Below, piece by piece: positions 23,288 to 32,864 of a stretch of DNA of 45,373 nucleotides. This stretch comes from a virus. How positions within the stretch are numbered: position 1 is the stretch's first letter; each line of letters starts with the position of its first letter. The notes below the pieces were generated by a model that was not told where the DNA came from, did no database searches, and worked only from the letters and a program-made list of their open reading frames with translations. The DNA lies in the IMG/VR virus record IMGVR_UViG_3300017963_000379, positions 1 to 45,373 of that record. The stretch is one strand, 5' to 3'. Made by a program: the position numbers and the translations under genes.

Positions 23288-25573
23288 ATGCCTGAATATC
23301 ATGTTGGCTTAAATTTGGAGGAAAGGTTTGAAAGCCCTCCGGCCATCGAAGGCGTTCCTGTTAGTATTGGGGGCATGATTGGCAGAACAAGAAAAGGGAG
23401 TATAGAAAAAGCCATTTATGTTTCTAGTTGGGAAGACTTTGTTCGTAAATGTGGAAAGTTCTACGGAGGCTATGCGCTTCCTAAACATATTTACGGGTTT
23501 TTCCAGAACGAGGGGACAGCGCTTTGGATTTCTCGTGTTTTAACAGAAATGGTTTATGGATCTCTTAGTACAGGCTCTGTTCCAAGCAATAACGCGATTA
23601 CTTGGACAGCAGTTCATCCGGGAGCAGAGAGCAATGGGATTCAGGTTGAACTAGTAGATCCTGGAGGTGCGAGTCAGCCTTTAACTATCACTGTTGCTGT
23701 TACTGCTAGTGGATGGCTTATTACAGTTAGCCTGGAAACAGATGGCGGAAGTGCTATTATTTCTACTGCTGCTCAGGTTATTGCAGCAATTACTGCAGAC
23801 CTGGATGCTTCGGAATTAGTTACTGCTGCTAATACGTCTGGCTCAACTGGCGCAGGAGTTATGACTGCTGCTGTTGCTGCAAATCTTACGGGAGGGGAAG
23901 GTCCTGCTATTGCAGATGGATGGTTTAGGGATAGCGATAATAATGAGGTTGCTGCTTATATCGCTGCTGCAGATCCTGGTCATTGGGGCAGAGCACTTAA
24001 AATTACAACAAGAAAAGCATCAACTACTTTAACTGCTGCGATCAGTGCAGGGGCTACAACGGAAGCAGAAGTAGATTCTGTGGAAGACATAGGGATAGGT
24101 GATCTGCTTATCTTTGATGTTGCAGGAACAATGGATTATGCTGTTGTGCATACGGTGGACGCAACGCTGAAGAAGGTTACTTTTGTTTCTAAAGTTTTTG
24201 GTGCCCATTCTATCGGCGCAACAGTTGAAACTGCTACAACACATGCTGTCGCTACAACTATTGTTAATGCCCTTGCGAATGGTGCAACTAGCGCAGAATT
24301 AAATAATGCAATAGGCGCAAGAAAGGGTAGCCTAATTCATATTAACGACGGAACCACAGAAGTAACGGTTGAAGTTACTAACGTGTCTGGTAATACTATT
24401 TACTTCAGTGCTGTTACTCTTGGTGCAAGTATTGCTGCTGGATCTCCTGCTACGTCTTTCGAATTTGATTTAATTGTGGAAGACGATACTGGAGTTACAG
24501 AGACGCATGAAGATCTTTCCATGGTAGCCAATAATGCTATGAACTACATTAATACAAGGCTGTCTGGAAAATCAAATCAGAGCGACCTTATTGAAGTTAC
24601 GGATCAGGCTCCTGCTAATACTCCTGCTTATCTGGATATCCCGCTTCCTGTTTACCAGATTGCCTTAGAGTATGGCTTAGACGGAGAAACGCCACAGGAT
24701 GCGGATTACATAGGCGTTAGTACGCCAGGTTCTGAAACTGGTATTTATCGCTTTAGTGGCATCAAAGAGATCTCTATGATTGCAACTCCTGGTGTTCTTT
24801 CTAAGCTTGTGCAGGAAAATGGCCATGCTTGGTGCGATGCTAGGCTTCACGCGATTTATATTGGTGCAGTTACACAGTCGATAGATACTATTCAGGAAGC
24901 AAGGGAATTTAGAGATTATACCTTAAATGGTTCTACCATGAGGGGAACTTGTTATTTCCCTTGGCTTACTATTTATGATCCGGAAACTGATTATACAGTT
25001 CTGGAAGACATTTCTCCGGAAGGTTGGGTCATGGGAGTTTGGTCCCGAGTTAGAGCATCTAGGGGATTCCATAAGGCTCCTGCAAACGAAAGAATTATTG
25101 GTATTCAAGGTCTTTCCACAGACGATAAAACAATCGACTGGGACGATGCTTCTATCGCCCTTAATCCTAGGGGAGTTAATATTATTAGAGACGTCCCTGG
25201 ATACGGAATTCGTATTTATGGTGCAAGAACATTATTAAAGGATGCTCGACCGCAGCAGTTTATTCACGTCGTTGCAACATACATTTATAATGAGCAGAGT
25301 ATTCTGAGTAATTCATTATGGGTTCCGTTTGAGCCCCTTAACGACGATACTGTGGAAGACCTGCTCACATCGATTGGGGACTTCTTTTATCAGCAATGGA
25401 ATACTGGAGTTTTTGTGCCAGAGGACGATCCTTCCAAGGCTTACTATGCAGAGGTTATTAGCAGATCAAATAACCTTCTGAAAGTTAAGTTTGGCTTCAA
25501 CGTTGTTGAAACTGCTGAAAAGGTTGTGTTTGTTGCAAGCAACATGAACGGCACTTTAACTGTTGAAGAGTAA
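23288..25573 (+). CDS. tail sheath protein
   Basis: A 761-residue protein. The ATG at 23288 is chosen because GGAGG lies at 23275-23279. The N-terminus (EERFESPPAIEGVPVSIGGMIGRTRKGSIEKAIYVSSWEDF, then GGYALPKHIYGFFQNEGTALWISRV) and C-terminus (GYGIRIYGARTL, QFIHVVATYIYNEQSILSNSLWVPFEPLNDDT) are typical of contractile sheath proteins. A large beta insert lies between (about 105-430). Sheath subunits form the contracting outer tube. The length exceeds that of small sheaths such as P2 FI. Confidence 0.92.
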   Translation: MPEYHVGLNLEERFESPPAIEGVPVSIGGMIGRTRKGSIEKAIYVSSWEDFVRKCGKFYGGYALPKHIYGFFQNEGTALWISRVLTEMVYGSLSTGSVPSNNAITWTAVHPGAESNGIQVELVDPGGASQPLTITVAVTASGWLITVSLETDGGSAIISTAAQVIAAITADLDASELVTAANTSGSTGAGVMTAAVAANLTGGEGPAIADGWFRDSDNNEVAAYIAAADPGHWGRALKITTRKASTTLTAAISAGATTEAEVDSVEDIGIGDLLIFDVAGTMDYAVVHTVDATLKKVTFVSKVFGAHSIGATVETATTHAVATTIVNALANGATSAELNNAIGARKGSLIHINDGTTEVTVEVTNVSGNTIYFSAVTLGASIAAGSPATSFEFDLIVEDDTGVTETHEDLSMVANNAMNYINTRLSGKSNQSDLIEVTDQAPANTPAYLDIPLPVYQIALEYGLDGETPQDADYIGVSTPGSETGIYRFSGIKEISMIATPGVLSKLVQENGHAWCDARLHAIYIGAVTQSIDTIQEAREFRDYTLNGSTMRGTCYFPWLTIYDPETDYTVLEDISPEGWVMGVWSRVRASRGFHKAPANERIIGIQGLSTDDKTIDWDDASIALNPRGVNIIRDVPGYGIRIYGARTLLKDARPQQFIHVVATYIYNEQSILSNSLWVPFEPLNDDTVEDLLTSIGDFFYQQWNTGVFVPEDDPSKAYYAEVISRSNNLLKVKFGFNVVETAEKVVFVASNMNGTLTVEE

Positions 25574-25620
25574 ATAAATTTAAAATGTTAATTTATAATT
25601 AAATTATGGAGGTTTTTAAA

Positions 25621-26139
25621 ATGCCACATATTGTTGGGACCCCAACAGTCGGGCCGGAATTAACAGGGCAGCGCATTGATCCTTATACAGGATTTAGATT
25701 TCGTGTTACTGCTCTTGGTATCCCAAGTTGGAGAATGGGTTTTAAAACAATAGAGGGTATTGAAGACGAGACAGAAGTTGTGGAGTACCGAGAAGGCACA
25801 GACCGTATGACAAAAAAACTGCCCGGTATTCATAAGTCTACAGAGCTTGTTTTAATGCGAGGTAAAAGTAGATCTAATGATCTCCAGATTTGGAGATCAG
25901 AAGTTGCAATCGCACAGAAAAGAGCTGGCTTCCCATCTCCTACGTTTAGACGAACACTTAAGATTCAGATTATGGATGATTTTAATCGTAGGCTTAAAGG
26001 TTTCACTTATGTTGAGTGTTGGCCAAACAAGTTAAGTCATGGGTCTCTGGATGCTGGTACAAGCGATGTTTGGACAGAAAGTGTAACAGTTCAAAACGAG
26101 GGCGGAATTCCAGATCCGTTCGATCTTAAAGAGATTTAA
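25621..26139 (+). CDS. tail tube protein (gp19-like)
   Basis: A 172-residue protein, and the size fits. TGFRFRVTALGIPSWRMGFKTIEGIEDETEVVEYREGTD, KLPGIHKSTELVLMRG and RRLKGFTYVECWPNKLSHGSLDAGTSDVWTESVTVQNEG match the inner-tube family of contractile tails. The ATG at 25621 is chosen over 25606 because the GGAGG falls between them. It follows the sheath directly. The tube is the channel for DNA. Confidence 0.92.
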   Translation: MPHIVGTPTVGPELTGQRIDPYTGFRFRVTALGIPSWRMGFKTIEGIEDETEVVEYREGTDRMTKKLPGIHKSTELVLMRGKSRSNDLQIWRSEVAIAQKRAGFPSPTFRRTLKIQIMDDFNRRLKGFTYVECWPNKLSHGSLDAGTSDVWTESVTVQNEGGIPDPFDLKEI

Positions 26140-26189
26140 AATAAGCTTTAGTATCCAAGCTTGGTAAGTTTTACTGAAAGGCAAAACAA

Positions 26190-27041
26190 ATGTCAGAAGA
26201 GAGCAATAATCCGCAAACAAGCGTGACTCCTTTTCCACAAGTTCCGTCTCCTGGCGAAACTTCAAGTTTAATTTTACCAATAGGTTCGTTTGATATTGCT
26301 CAAAACGTTTATAAGTCTGTACGGTATTCTGCTTTTATAGGAAAGGCCAGAAAAAATGTAGCGAAGCCTCAGATACTTAGTAATCCTGGGAAATTAATTA
26401 CTGCTGTTCTAGCAGAGATTATAGAATTTCCGGATATTAAGTATGATGATATTGCAGAAAAGAAATTGCTTTGTCGCCATATGTATTCTGCGGATAGAAC
26501 TGCTTGTGTTCTGGCCATTAGAAAAGTTACAAGACAAACGCCTATCGTGCAGACATTAGATTGTCCGATGTGTGAAGCTAATTTGCAAGTAACCACGACG
26601 CCGGACGAACTACAGTTTGTTTCATTAGAGGAAACAGAGTTTAAGCTAGACGAATCTAGAAAGGAGTATATTTATAAATATGTTTCTTCTAGAAATGATA
26701 TTGTTGAGTTTAAGCTCCCTAGAGGAATTGTTGAAGAAGGTTTAACAAATGCGGAATTAAAAAATATTGGGGAAGCTTCTCAAAAGATTTTAGCATCTTG
26801 CATAGAAACATTTAACGGAGAGAAGATTTACGAAGACTTTTTTGATAATGAATCTACGGGATATATTGATGAACTAACGGATGCGTTTTCAGACGAACAG
26901 CCAGGGTATGATATGAACTTAGTTGCTACTTGCGATAGTTGTGGAACAACAATTGATTATCGGGTAGATGCTGCGGATTTTTTGCTACCGAGTGCTCGCC
27001 GGAAGCGATTCTCCAAACATGGAAGGAAGTCGGCGCATTAG
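26190..27041 (+). CDS. tail assembly chaperone, short (0-frame) form
   Basis: A 283-residue protein between the tail tube and tape measure, the standard place of tail assembly chaperones. It has a Pro/Ser-rich N-terminus, a helical centre and two CxxC pairs (C125-x2-C128 in DCPMC and C248-x2-C251 in TCDSC), which suggest a zinc-binding domain not seen in most such chaperones. The last 18 residues are basic (ARRKRFSKHGRK). The gene contains a T-TTT-TTG slip site near its end that would give a longer product (26190-27169). Confidence 0.7.
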   Translation: MSEESNNPQTSVTPFPQVPSPGETSSLILPIGSFDIAQNVYKSVRYSAFIGKARKNVAKPQILSNPGKLITAVLAEIIEFPDIKYDDIAEKKLLCRHMYSADRTACVLAIRKVTRQTPIVQTLDCPMCEANLQVTTTPDELQFVSLEETEFKLDESRKEYIYKYVSSRNDIVEFKLPRGIVEEGLTNAELKNIGEASQKILASCIETFNGEKIYEDFFDNESTGYIDELTDAFSDEQPGYDMNLVATCDSCGTTIDYRVDAADFLLPSARRKRFSKHGRKSAH

Positions 27042-27169
27042 CAATGATATTTAAAGGTAATTCCTTTCGTGACTTGTGGGCGCTCTCAGATCAAGAAAGA
27101 GAATTCTGGCTTAACTTTGCAGAATGGTGGAATGACGAATTAACTAAGCGCATGAAACAAGGATCATAA
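26190..27169 (+). CDS. tail assembly chaperone, long form by -1 frameshift (GpGT type)
   Basis: After the slip at 26978-26984 the ribosome continues in the -1 frame from 26984 to a TAA at 27167-27169. This adds ATECSPEAILQTWKEVGALA, MIFKGNSFRDLWALSDQERE and FWLNFAEWWNDELTKRMKQGS, to give 326 residues. The extra part is protein-like and helical, and its only ATG (27044) has no ribosome site, so a separate gene is unlikely. In lambda, P2 and Mu relatives the long form (GpGT) binds the tape measure and recruits tube subunits. Confidence 0.72.
26978..26984 (+). promoter_or_regulatory. -1 ribosomal frameshift site (T TTT TTG)
   Basis: A canonical X-XXY-YYZ slippery heptamer in zero frame (GAT TTT TTG). 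A likely stimulatory stem follows after 8 bases: TGC-(TC)-GCCG at 26993-27001 with CGGCGCA at 27031-27037, 7 bp with a two-base bulge. Confidence 0.7.
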
Positions 27170-27173
27170 TAGA

Positions 27174-29921
27174 ATGGCAAATATTGCGCGAAATATGGGA
27201 TTAGGCGTTGTTTTGACAATGCAGAACCGCTTAAGTGGACCTGCTGTAGCAGCTTCGTCTTCTATGGCTATGCTTACTGCACAAACAGAAAAAGCAAGAA
27301 TAGCACAAGTAAGATTTGAAGCTGCTATGGGAGCCGGAAAAATGGCTCTTATAGGAGCAGGAGGGGCCTCCCTTGCGTTAGGCTTAGTTGCAAACGAAGC
27401 AGCTAAGTTTGAAGAAGGGATGGCGAGGGTTGGAGCAGTTTTAGATCCTACAACTGCTCAGTTTAAGAATTTAACAGCAGCAGCAGTTGAAGCAGGAATT
27501 AAAACAAGATGGTCGCCAAGGCAAGCAACAGAAGGATTAAAAGAATTAGCGACAGCGGGCTTTGATGCTACAGAATCCCAGAAAGCTTTGCTTCCTGTTT
27601 TAGATTTAGCTACAGGTTCTTTAGGCCAGTTAGGTGTTGCACAGTCTGCAACTGCTGCAACCGCTGCAATTAGAGGTTTTGGCTTAGAGGCAAAAGATAC
27701 AGGAAGAGTTGTAGATACTCTTTTACGATCTACACAGCTTACAAACTTACAAGCAAGAGATTTTGAAGTTTCTCTCGGTTTAGTTTCTGGGCAAGCAAAA
27801 GCTGCTGGACAGGAATTTGAACATACTGTTGCAATATTAGGTGCGTTAAGAAATACTGGTATGTCTGCATCTGTGTCTGCAACTTCGTTACAAAACGCTT
27901 TAAGAGGTATTGTGCAACCAAAAGCACAAAGGGCTTTAGCAGATTTAGGAGTATCTGTTAAAGACCAGGATGGGAACTTTAGATCTCTTGCGGATATTAT
28001 ATTTGATGTGCAAAAAGCAACGAAAGGAATGGCTGGCGTTCAAAAGTTTATGACATTACAAACTATTTTTGGTGTTAGAGGTTTAAGAGCATATAATGCG
28101 ATTGCAACTATGGGTCAGAAGAAATTTAAAGGCTTAGAAAATAGTTTAAAAAATGCTGCTGGAACAGCAGAAACATTTAGAAAAAAGATCCTATCGTCCC
28201 TAATTGGCAGAATAGCTTTAATGATAGGATCTATTTTTACTTTAGCTAATCAGCTTGGTAAGCCATTGCTTGCTCCTATTAAACTTCTTGTAACTGGCTT
28301 TACAAAATTTTTAAATATTCTTATTAAGCTTACACAATGGTTCCCAATAACAACGGGAATTATTATGAAAGTAGTTGGTTTAACTACTGTAATAACAGGA
28401 ATGATAGGTGTAATGCTTGTTCTTGGTGCTGTGCTTCTAAAGCTTAATTCAACATACAAGCTTTTAGAGAAAGCAAAACTTGCATACTTCTTTGTTTCAA
28501 CGCTTGTATTTGGAATGGAAGGTATGACAAGAAAACAGGTTTTATTAAGTCTTGTTGCGGATAAGCTAAAGCTAACGCACACAGATTTAATGAATGCGAA
28601 AACAAAAGTAAGAATTTTACTAGAAAAAATATTAGGGATAGGTATATCAAGAAATACTTCTATAACCTATGCTAGTGTTGCTGCTGCTTGGGCACAGCGA
28701 GTTTCAACTATTGGTAATAACGTTGCGCTTGGAATTAATAATGCACTTAGGTGGATAAATAATAAATTAACATGGGGCGGAATTAAGGCAATGTTTTTCA
28801 ATGCAAAAGCTGCTGTTATGAACTCTACTGCAATGACAGGAGCATCAGCAGCTACAGGAATGTTTAGTGGAGCATTACAGGGATTAAAAGCTGCTATTGT
28901 TTCTAATCCTATTTTACTTTTAATTGCTGTCGTTGTTCTTGCTGCTGTTGCTTTTGTTAAACTTGCTAAGGCATTTTGGGAAGCAGAAGGGGCAATGAAA
29001 GCTGTGTTTGGGCTTTTATTGTTTGCATTGTTCCCCGCAATAGCCCCATTAATTTTCTTTGCAAAGATATTACATTCTGCTTGGACGAATAATATTGCAG
29101 GAATAAGATCTGCGTTCATGCAGTTAAAAGAAGCAGTAATGTCTATTTTTGCACCAATAGGGAAATTATTTAGTTCGTTAGAAGGTGTAGGGAAGTTAGG
29201 CGGATTATTTAGCTCTGTAATCGGCTTGTTCTTAAAGCCAATAGTTTGGATGATACAAAGGATTTCAATTGCTGCAACTGTGTTAGGGGCAATAATTGAA
29301 ATTGTTGTAAACGAAGTTTCTGCAATACTTGCTCCATTACAACCTGCAATAGATGATTTAAGTGCTGCATTTGATGAGCTTTCTACTTCTGTGTTTGGTT
29401 CTGGCGGAGCTAACCTTGGCTTTTGGAAAAAGTTTGGTAAGGTTGTAAGACAGGTTATTAAATTTACTCTTATACCTCTTGCGAAGGTTGTAGGCTGGAT
29501 AGTTAAAGTAATTACATTTTTAACTAGAGCAGTTAAAGCAATTATTGGGCCTATAAAACAGTTCGCATCTGCAATAGCAGGGATAATAGAAAAAGGTGTT
29601 GGGTTCGTAAGCAATGTTATTTCTGGTGCAGCTTCAATAGTAGGTTTTCAGCATGGTGGAATTGTACCAAAAGGAAAAGCAGTTAATGCCCAGTTTGAAG
29701 GCAAATCAACAGAAGTTGTAATGCCATTACCGTCTGGTATGAGACCTGCTGATTTACAAAGAATATTTAAAGAGGTAACAGAAAGAAAACCAGAAGCTAT
29801 AGCTACTGCTCCTGGGAAAGTTGTAATAGAAAATGTGATTATGTTAGATGGGTTTGAAATTGCTAGATATCAGTCAGAGCAAGATATGATTAATACCATT
29901 AGAGATTTTGGAGAAGGATAA
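27174..29921 (+). CDS. tail tape measure protein
   Basis: A 915-residue protein. Residues about 75-285 match the phage-tail minor/TP901 tape-measure core (AAKFEEGMARVGAVLDPTTAQFKNLTAAAVEAG, ATAGFDATESQKALLPVLDLA, ALRNTGMSASVSATSLQNALRGIVQP). Then come long hydrophobic helices (about 345-435, 575-595, 615-640), and a C-terminal beta region (QHGGIVPKGKAVNAQFEG). By the usual rule of about 0.15 nm per residue the tail would be near 135-140 nm. No lytic-transglycosylase or peptidase motif is seen in it. Confidence 0.92.
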   Translation: MANIARNMGLGVVLTMQNRLSGPAVAASSSMAMLTAQTEKARIAQVRFEAAMGAGKMALIGAGGASLALGLVANEAAKFEEGMARVGAVLDPTTAQFKNLTAAAVEAGIKTRWSPRQATEGLKELATAGFDATESQKALLPVLDLATGSLGQLGVAQSATAATAAIRGFGLEAKDTGRVVDTLLRSTQLTNLQARDFEVSLGLVSGQAKAAGQEFEHTVAILGALRNTGMSASVSATSLQNALRGIVQPKAQRALADLGVSVKDQDGNFRSLADIIFDVQKATKGMAGVQKFMTLQTIFGVRGLRAYNAIATMGQKKFKGLENSLKNAAGTAETFRKKILSSLIGRIALMIGSIFTLANQLGKPLLAPIKLLVTGFTKFLNILIKLTQWFPITTGIIMKVVGLTTVITGMIGVMLVLGAVLLKLNSTYKLLEKAKLAYFFVSTLVFGMEGMTRKQVLLSLVADKLKLTHTDLMNAKTKVRILLEKILGIGISRNTSITYASVAAAWAQRVSTIGNNVALGINNALRWINNKLTWGGIKAMFFNAKAAVMNSTAMTGASAATGMFSGALQGLKAAIVSNPILLLIAVVVLAAVAFVKLAKAFWEAEGAMKAVFGLLLFALFPAIAPLIFFAKILHSAWTNNIAGIRSAFMQLKEAVMSIFAPIGKLFSSLEGVGKLGGLFSSVIGLFLKPIVWMIQRISIAATVLGAIIEIVVNEVSAILAPLQPAIDDLSAAFDELSTSVFGSGGANLGFWKKFGKVVRQVIKFTLIPLAKVVGWIVKVITFLTRAVKAIIGPIKQFASAIAGIIEKGVGFVSNVISGAASIVGFQHGGIVPKGKAVNAQFEGKSTEVVMPLPSGMRPADLQRIFKEVTERKPEAIATAPGKVVIENVIMLDGFEIARYQSEQDMINTIRDFGEG

Positions 29922-30532
29922 TGCCTAACACACGATTAGATTTAGAAGGTGTTAGGAATGCAGTAGTAGGCCAAGAACAAACAAGAGGTGTTACTGCTGC
30001 ACCAAAATCTCCTAACACAGTTGTAAATGGTTCTTCGGGAGCTAGAGTAACTGGTAAAACTAAAATGGTTTTCCGAAAGGAACACAATCTTTCGGATTTT
30101 ATAGAGGTAGATTATAATCCAGAAAAGTTGCCAGTTCGTTATTCTGCTAAGTATAACGATAAAGCAGTTATAGGTGGGGACGACGCTGTTGAATGGCAGG
30201 GAATTAATAAAAGGGAATTCCCAATAGAGCTTTTATTTAATGATTTCGGATACCACAGAACAAAGGGATTTAAAGAAAGCGCAGATTATAAATTAGGATG
30301 GTTACAGGCTTGTATTACTAGGCCATTATTGCAAGTTATAGATGGCAAGGCTATGACGCTTCCTCCGGTTGTTTTTGTAGAATTTGGATCTAGAGCATTT
30401 AGGGCAGTTATAATAAAAATAGATGGGTATGAAGAAATGCAGGATAATATATCTTATGATCCAATTCGTGCAAAGGTAAGTATTACTGTTAGAGTTATAA
30501 GAAGAAAAAGAGGAACTAAGCCTCCTGCATAG
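29921..30532 (+). CDS. CIS tube/LysM-type baseplate adaptor
   Basis: A 203-residue protein. After a flexible N-terminus, FIEVDYNPEKLPVRYSAKYND, EWQGINKREFPIELLFND and LQACITRPLLQVIDGKAMTLPPVVFVEFGSRAFRAVI form the fold of the contractile-injection-system tube/adaptor family that caps the tube end. It directly follows the tape measure and overlaps it by one base. It probably links the tube to the baseplate hub. Confidence 0.75.
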   Translation: MPNTRLDLEGVRNAVVGQEQTRGVTAAPKSPNTVVNGSSGARVTGKTKMVFRKEHNLSDFIEVDYNPEKLPVRYSAKYNDKAVIGGDDAVEWQGINKREFPIELLFNDFGYHRTKGFKESADYKLGWLQACITRPLLQVIDGKAMTLPPVVFVEFGSRAFRAVIIKIDGYEEMQDNISYDPIRAKVSITVRVIRRKRGTKPPA

Positions 30533-30543
30533 GAGATATAGAG

Positions 30544-30864
30544 ATGCCTTTATTTCCTAATTCTGCATACAGAATAGGCGAAAACGGTAAAAGAATTACT
30601 GCAACTAAGGTTGCTCGTAATGGCGTAGATATTACTTTCTTACACGACAGAAAGAAATTTACATTAGACGATATGAAAGGAGTTGTAAGGCTTAGGGAAG
30701 TACAAACAGGAGAGCTTATAGACCTAGTCACGTTTGAAAAATGTGCAATAGCTACAAAATGGTATATTATAGCGGATATAAACGAATTGTTTTATCCAGA
30801 CGAAGAACTTACAAAAGGGACAAGGCTTTTAGTTCCATCCACAGAAGATTTGAAGTCTTTGTAA
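30544..30864 (+). CDS. tail protein X / LysM-like small baseplate protein
   Basis: A 106-residue protein ending in YIIADINELFYPDEELTKGTRLLVPS, the pattern of a LysM-type unit as in P2 gpX-like proteins, which sit between the tube adaptor and hub. The first half is beta-rich. Ribosome site AGGAGATATAG. Gene order (adaptor - X - D - V) matches P2-like baseplates. Confidence 0.65.
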   Translation: MPLFPNSAYRIGENGKRITATKVARNGVDITFLHDRKKFTLDDMKGVVRLREVQTGELIDLVTFEKCAIATKWYIIADINELFYPDEELTKGTRLLVPSTEDLKSL

Positions 30865-30865
30865 A

Positions 30866-32020
30866 ATGGATTATTTTAGCATAAAAATATTAATAGATGG
30901 TCAGGATATAGAAACAACTGGCTTAAAAGAATACCTTGTTTCTGCAGAGATACATCAAGAACATTCTAAATGTGATATGGTGATTATAGGTTTCTGGAAC
31001 GAACAGCTTAAGTTTACAGATTCAAACGCATTTAGAGAAAGAGCAGAAATTGATGTATTTCTCGGGAATGGTAATACAACAAACTATATAGATAGGTTTA
31101 TTCTTCAAAAACCAGAATTTAGGTTTTCTGGAACAGATATTCCTGTAATCAGGCTTATTGGTTTTAACGAATCTATATTATTAAAAGATAAGGGACAAAA
31201 GAGAAGATCTTTTGCAAATATGACTGATTCTGAAATCGCACAACAAATTGCAACAGAGAACGCATTACTTACAGATCTACAAACAACAAGTGTTAGAAGA
31301 ACATCTGAAACGCAATTAAACGAAACAGATTTACAGGTTTTGTCTAGGCTTGCTAATAGAAATGGTTTTGTTTTATATGTAGAAAAGAAAACACTTCATT
31401 TTCATCCTGTTAGATTTGATAAAAGCTTAACAGAGTTAGAATACGGATCTGGAGAAAAAACACTGAGGCAGTTTAATGTTTCTAAAACACTTGTAGACAA
31501 AGGGGGAACATTTACTGCTACATTTCTAGATAAGCTTACTGGTGTTATGCAAACGGTTTTATCTGCAGACGTACCAGACGCAATTAAAACACAAGATTTA
31601 TCTTTGTATCCTGATTATAGAGACGCACAGCAAATATTTACACAAAGACATAAAAGATACGAGGTTTCATTAGATCCAGAAGATAATATACAAAGCCAAC
31701 AGCAAGCCATAAATCGTATACAGCAAGGGAACCAATATCTTATAGGCGGATGGGGAGTAGCAACATTAACTCCTGCTTTAAAAGCAAGACAAATAATTTC
31801 TTTAAAAGGTATTGGGCATTTAACAGGGAACTATTATTTAAAAAAGGTTATTCATAAAATAGAAAAAGGAACAGCAGGAGGAATTACTAGATTTTATGGA
31901 TTAAAATCTAGGTTTGGAATACTTAGGCAAACTTCTGTTCCTGGATCACAAGGTTCTTCTGTTACAAATAATCCAGCTAAGGATATTCAGCCTAATGTAA
32001 TAGGGGAAGCAGCACTATGA
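30866..32020 (+). CDS. baseplate hub protein (late control gpD-like)
   Basis: A 384-residue protein of the gpD/gp27-like hub family: IKILIDGQDIETTGLKEYLVSAEIHQEHSKCDMVIIGFWN at the N-terminus, SDSEIAQQIA-type helix, and LNETDLQVLSRLANRNGFVLYVEKKTLHF, the hallmark of the family, with the C-terminal strand part GNYYLKKVIHKIEKG. It would form the trimer on which the spike sits. It follows X and precedes the spike. Confidence 0.85.
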   Translation: MDYFSIKILIDGQDIETTGLKEYLVSAEIHQEHSKCDMVIIGFWNEQLKFTDSNAFRERAEIDVFLGNGNTTNYIDRFILQKPEFRFSGTDIPVIRLIGFNESILLKDKGQKRRSFANMTDSEIAQQIATENALLTDLQTTSVRRTSETQLNETDLQVLSRLANRNGFVLYVEKKTLHFHPVRFDKSLTELEYGSGEKTLRQFNVSKTLVDKGGTFTATFLDKLTGVMQTVLSADVPDAIKTQDLSLYPDYRDAQQIFTQRHKRYEVSLDPEDNIQSQQQAINRIQQGNQYLIGGWGVATLTPALKARQIISLKGIGHLTGNYYLKKVIHKIEKGTAGGITRFYGLKSRFGILRQTSVPGSQGSSVTNNPAKDIQPNVIGEAAL

Positions 32021-32862
32021 TAGAAAAGCAAAAAGATAAGAAAAGATATTATAGTAAATACTCTGCAGTAGTTTTTGATAATAACGATCCAAATAAACGC
32101 GGAAGAATAAAAGCATACGTTCCTAAAGTTGGCTTTACTGTAGAAGGTGCTGGCCCTACTGCATGGGCTTTGCCTGTGTTAGATCATCCTGGGAAATGGT
32201 TTGGTCCTCCTGTTAATACAAAAATATGGATAGAGTTTGAAGGAGGGGATCCAAATATTCCAATTTGGTCTGGCGCATTTGTTGGTGCTCCTGGCGGAAA
32301 ATCAGAGTTGCCTTTAAGAGCCCAAGGAACAGACGATGGAACAGAAGCATTAAAAGGATCTGATACATTTAATACTGCAACGGGAACAGTAAAAACAGAA
32401 ACAGCACATCCGTTTGCACCAATTTATCCAAGTAACAATGTTATTGCTTTGCCAAACGGAATAAGAATTGAATACGATGATACACTAGGCAAAGAAAGAG
32501 TTTTAATACTGCATCCTAGCGGATCCTTTATTGAAATGTATTCAGATGGCAAAGTAACAATGAAGGTTGCGGATGAGTTTTGGAATAAAATAGCTGGAGA
32601 CTTACTATTTCATGTTTTAGGAGATAAGTTTGAAACAGTAGTTGGGAATGTGGAAGAAAAGGCAACACAAAGAATTATTGAAGCAACTGCTATTAAACTT
32701 GGATCTACTTCAACTCTTAGTGTTATGCTTAGTAGTATAATCACTAAATTTAATGCGCATACACACAATGTTACAGCAGTTGGTTCACCTACTGGCCCTC
32801 CATTAGCTCCTAATACTTACATCCCAGGAACAGATTCAACAACTAAAGTTAAGGCGGAATAG
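32017..32862 (+). CDS. baseplate spike protein (gpV-like)
   Basis: A 281-residue protein overlapping the hub stop (ATGA). Residues about 10-95 form an OB-type domain (KYSAVVFDNNDPNKRGRIKAYVP, WALPVLDHPGKWFGPPVNTKIWIEFEGGDPNIPIWSGAF), as in gpV/gp5-like spikes. A beta-helix follows (FIEMYSDGKVTMKV...EFWNKIAGDLLFHVLGDKF), then LGSTSTLSVMLSSIITKFNAHTHNVTA with a HTH metal-type motif. It is the needle that meets the cell surface. Confidence 0.85.
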   Translation: MIEKQKDKKRYYSKYSAVVFDNNDPNKRGRIKAYVPKVGFTVEGAGPTAWALPVLDHPGKWFGPPVNTKIWIEFEGGDPNIPIWSGAFVGAPGGKSELPLRAQGTDDGTEALKGSDTFNTATGTVKTETAHPFAPIYPSNNVIALPNGIRIEYDDTLGKERVLILHPSGSFIEMYSDGKVTMKVADEFWNKIAGDLLFHVLGDKFETVVGNVEEKATQRIIEATAIKLGSTSTLSVMLSSIITKFNAHTHNVTAVGSPTGPPLAPNTYIPGTDSTTKVKAE

Positions 32863-32864
32863 CT

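Noticed and set aside
25594-25599. TATAAT before the tail tube gene as a promoter
   Set aside because: It lies in a simple A/T stretch and no -35 box was found at a proper distance.
28667-29614. 315-residue - strand ORF
   Set aside because: It is an opposite-strand shadow of the tape measure gene, with low-complexity composition.
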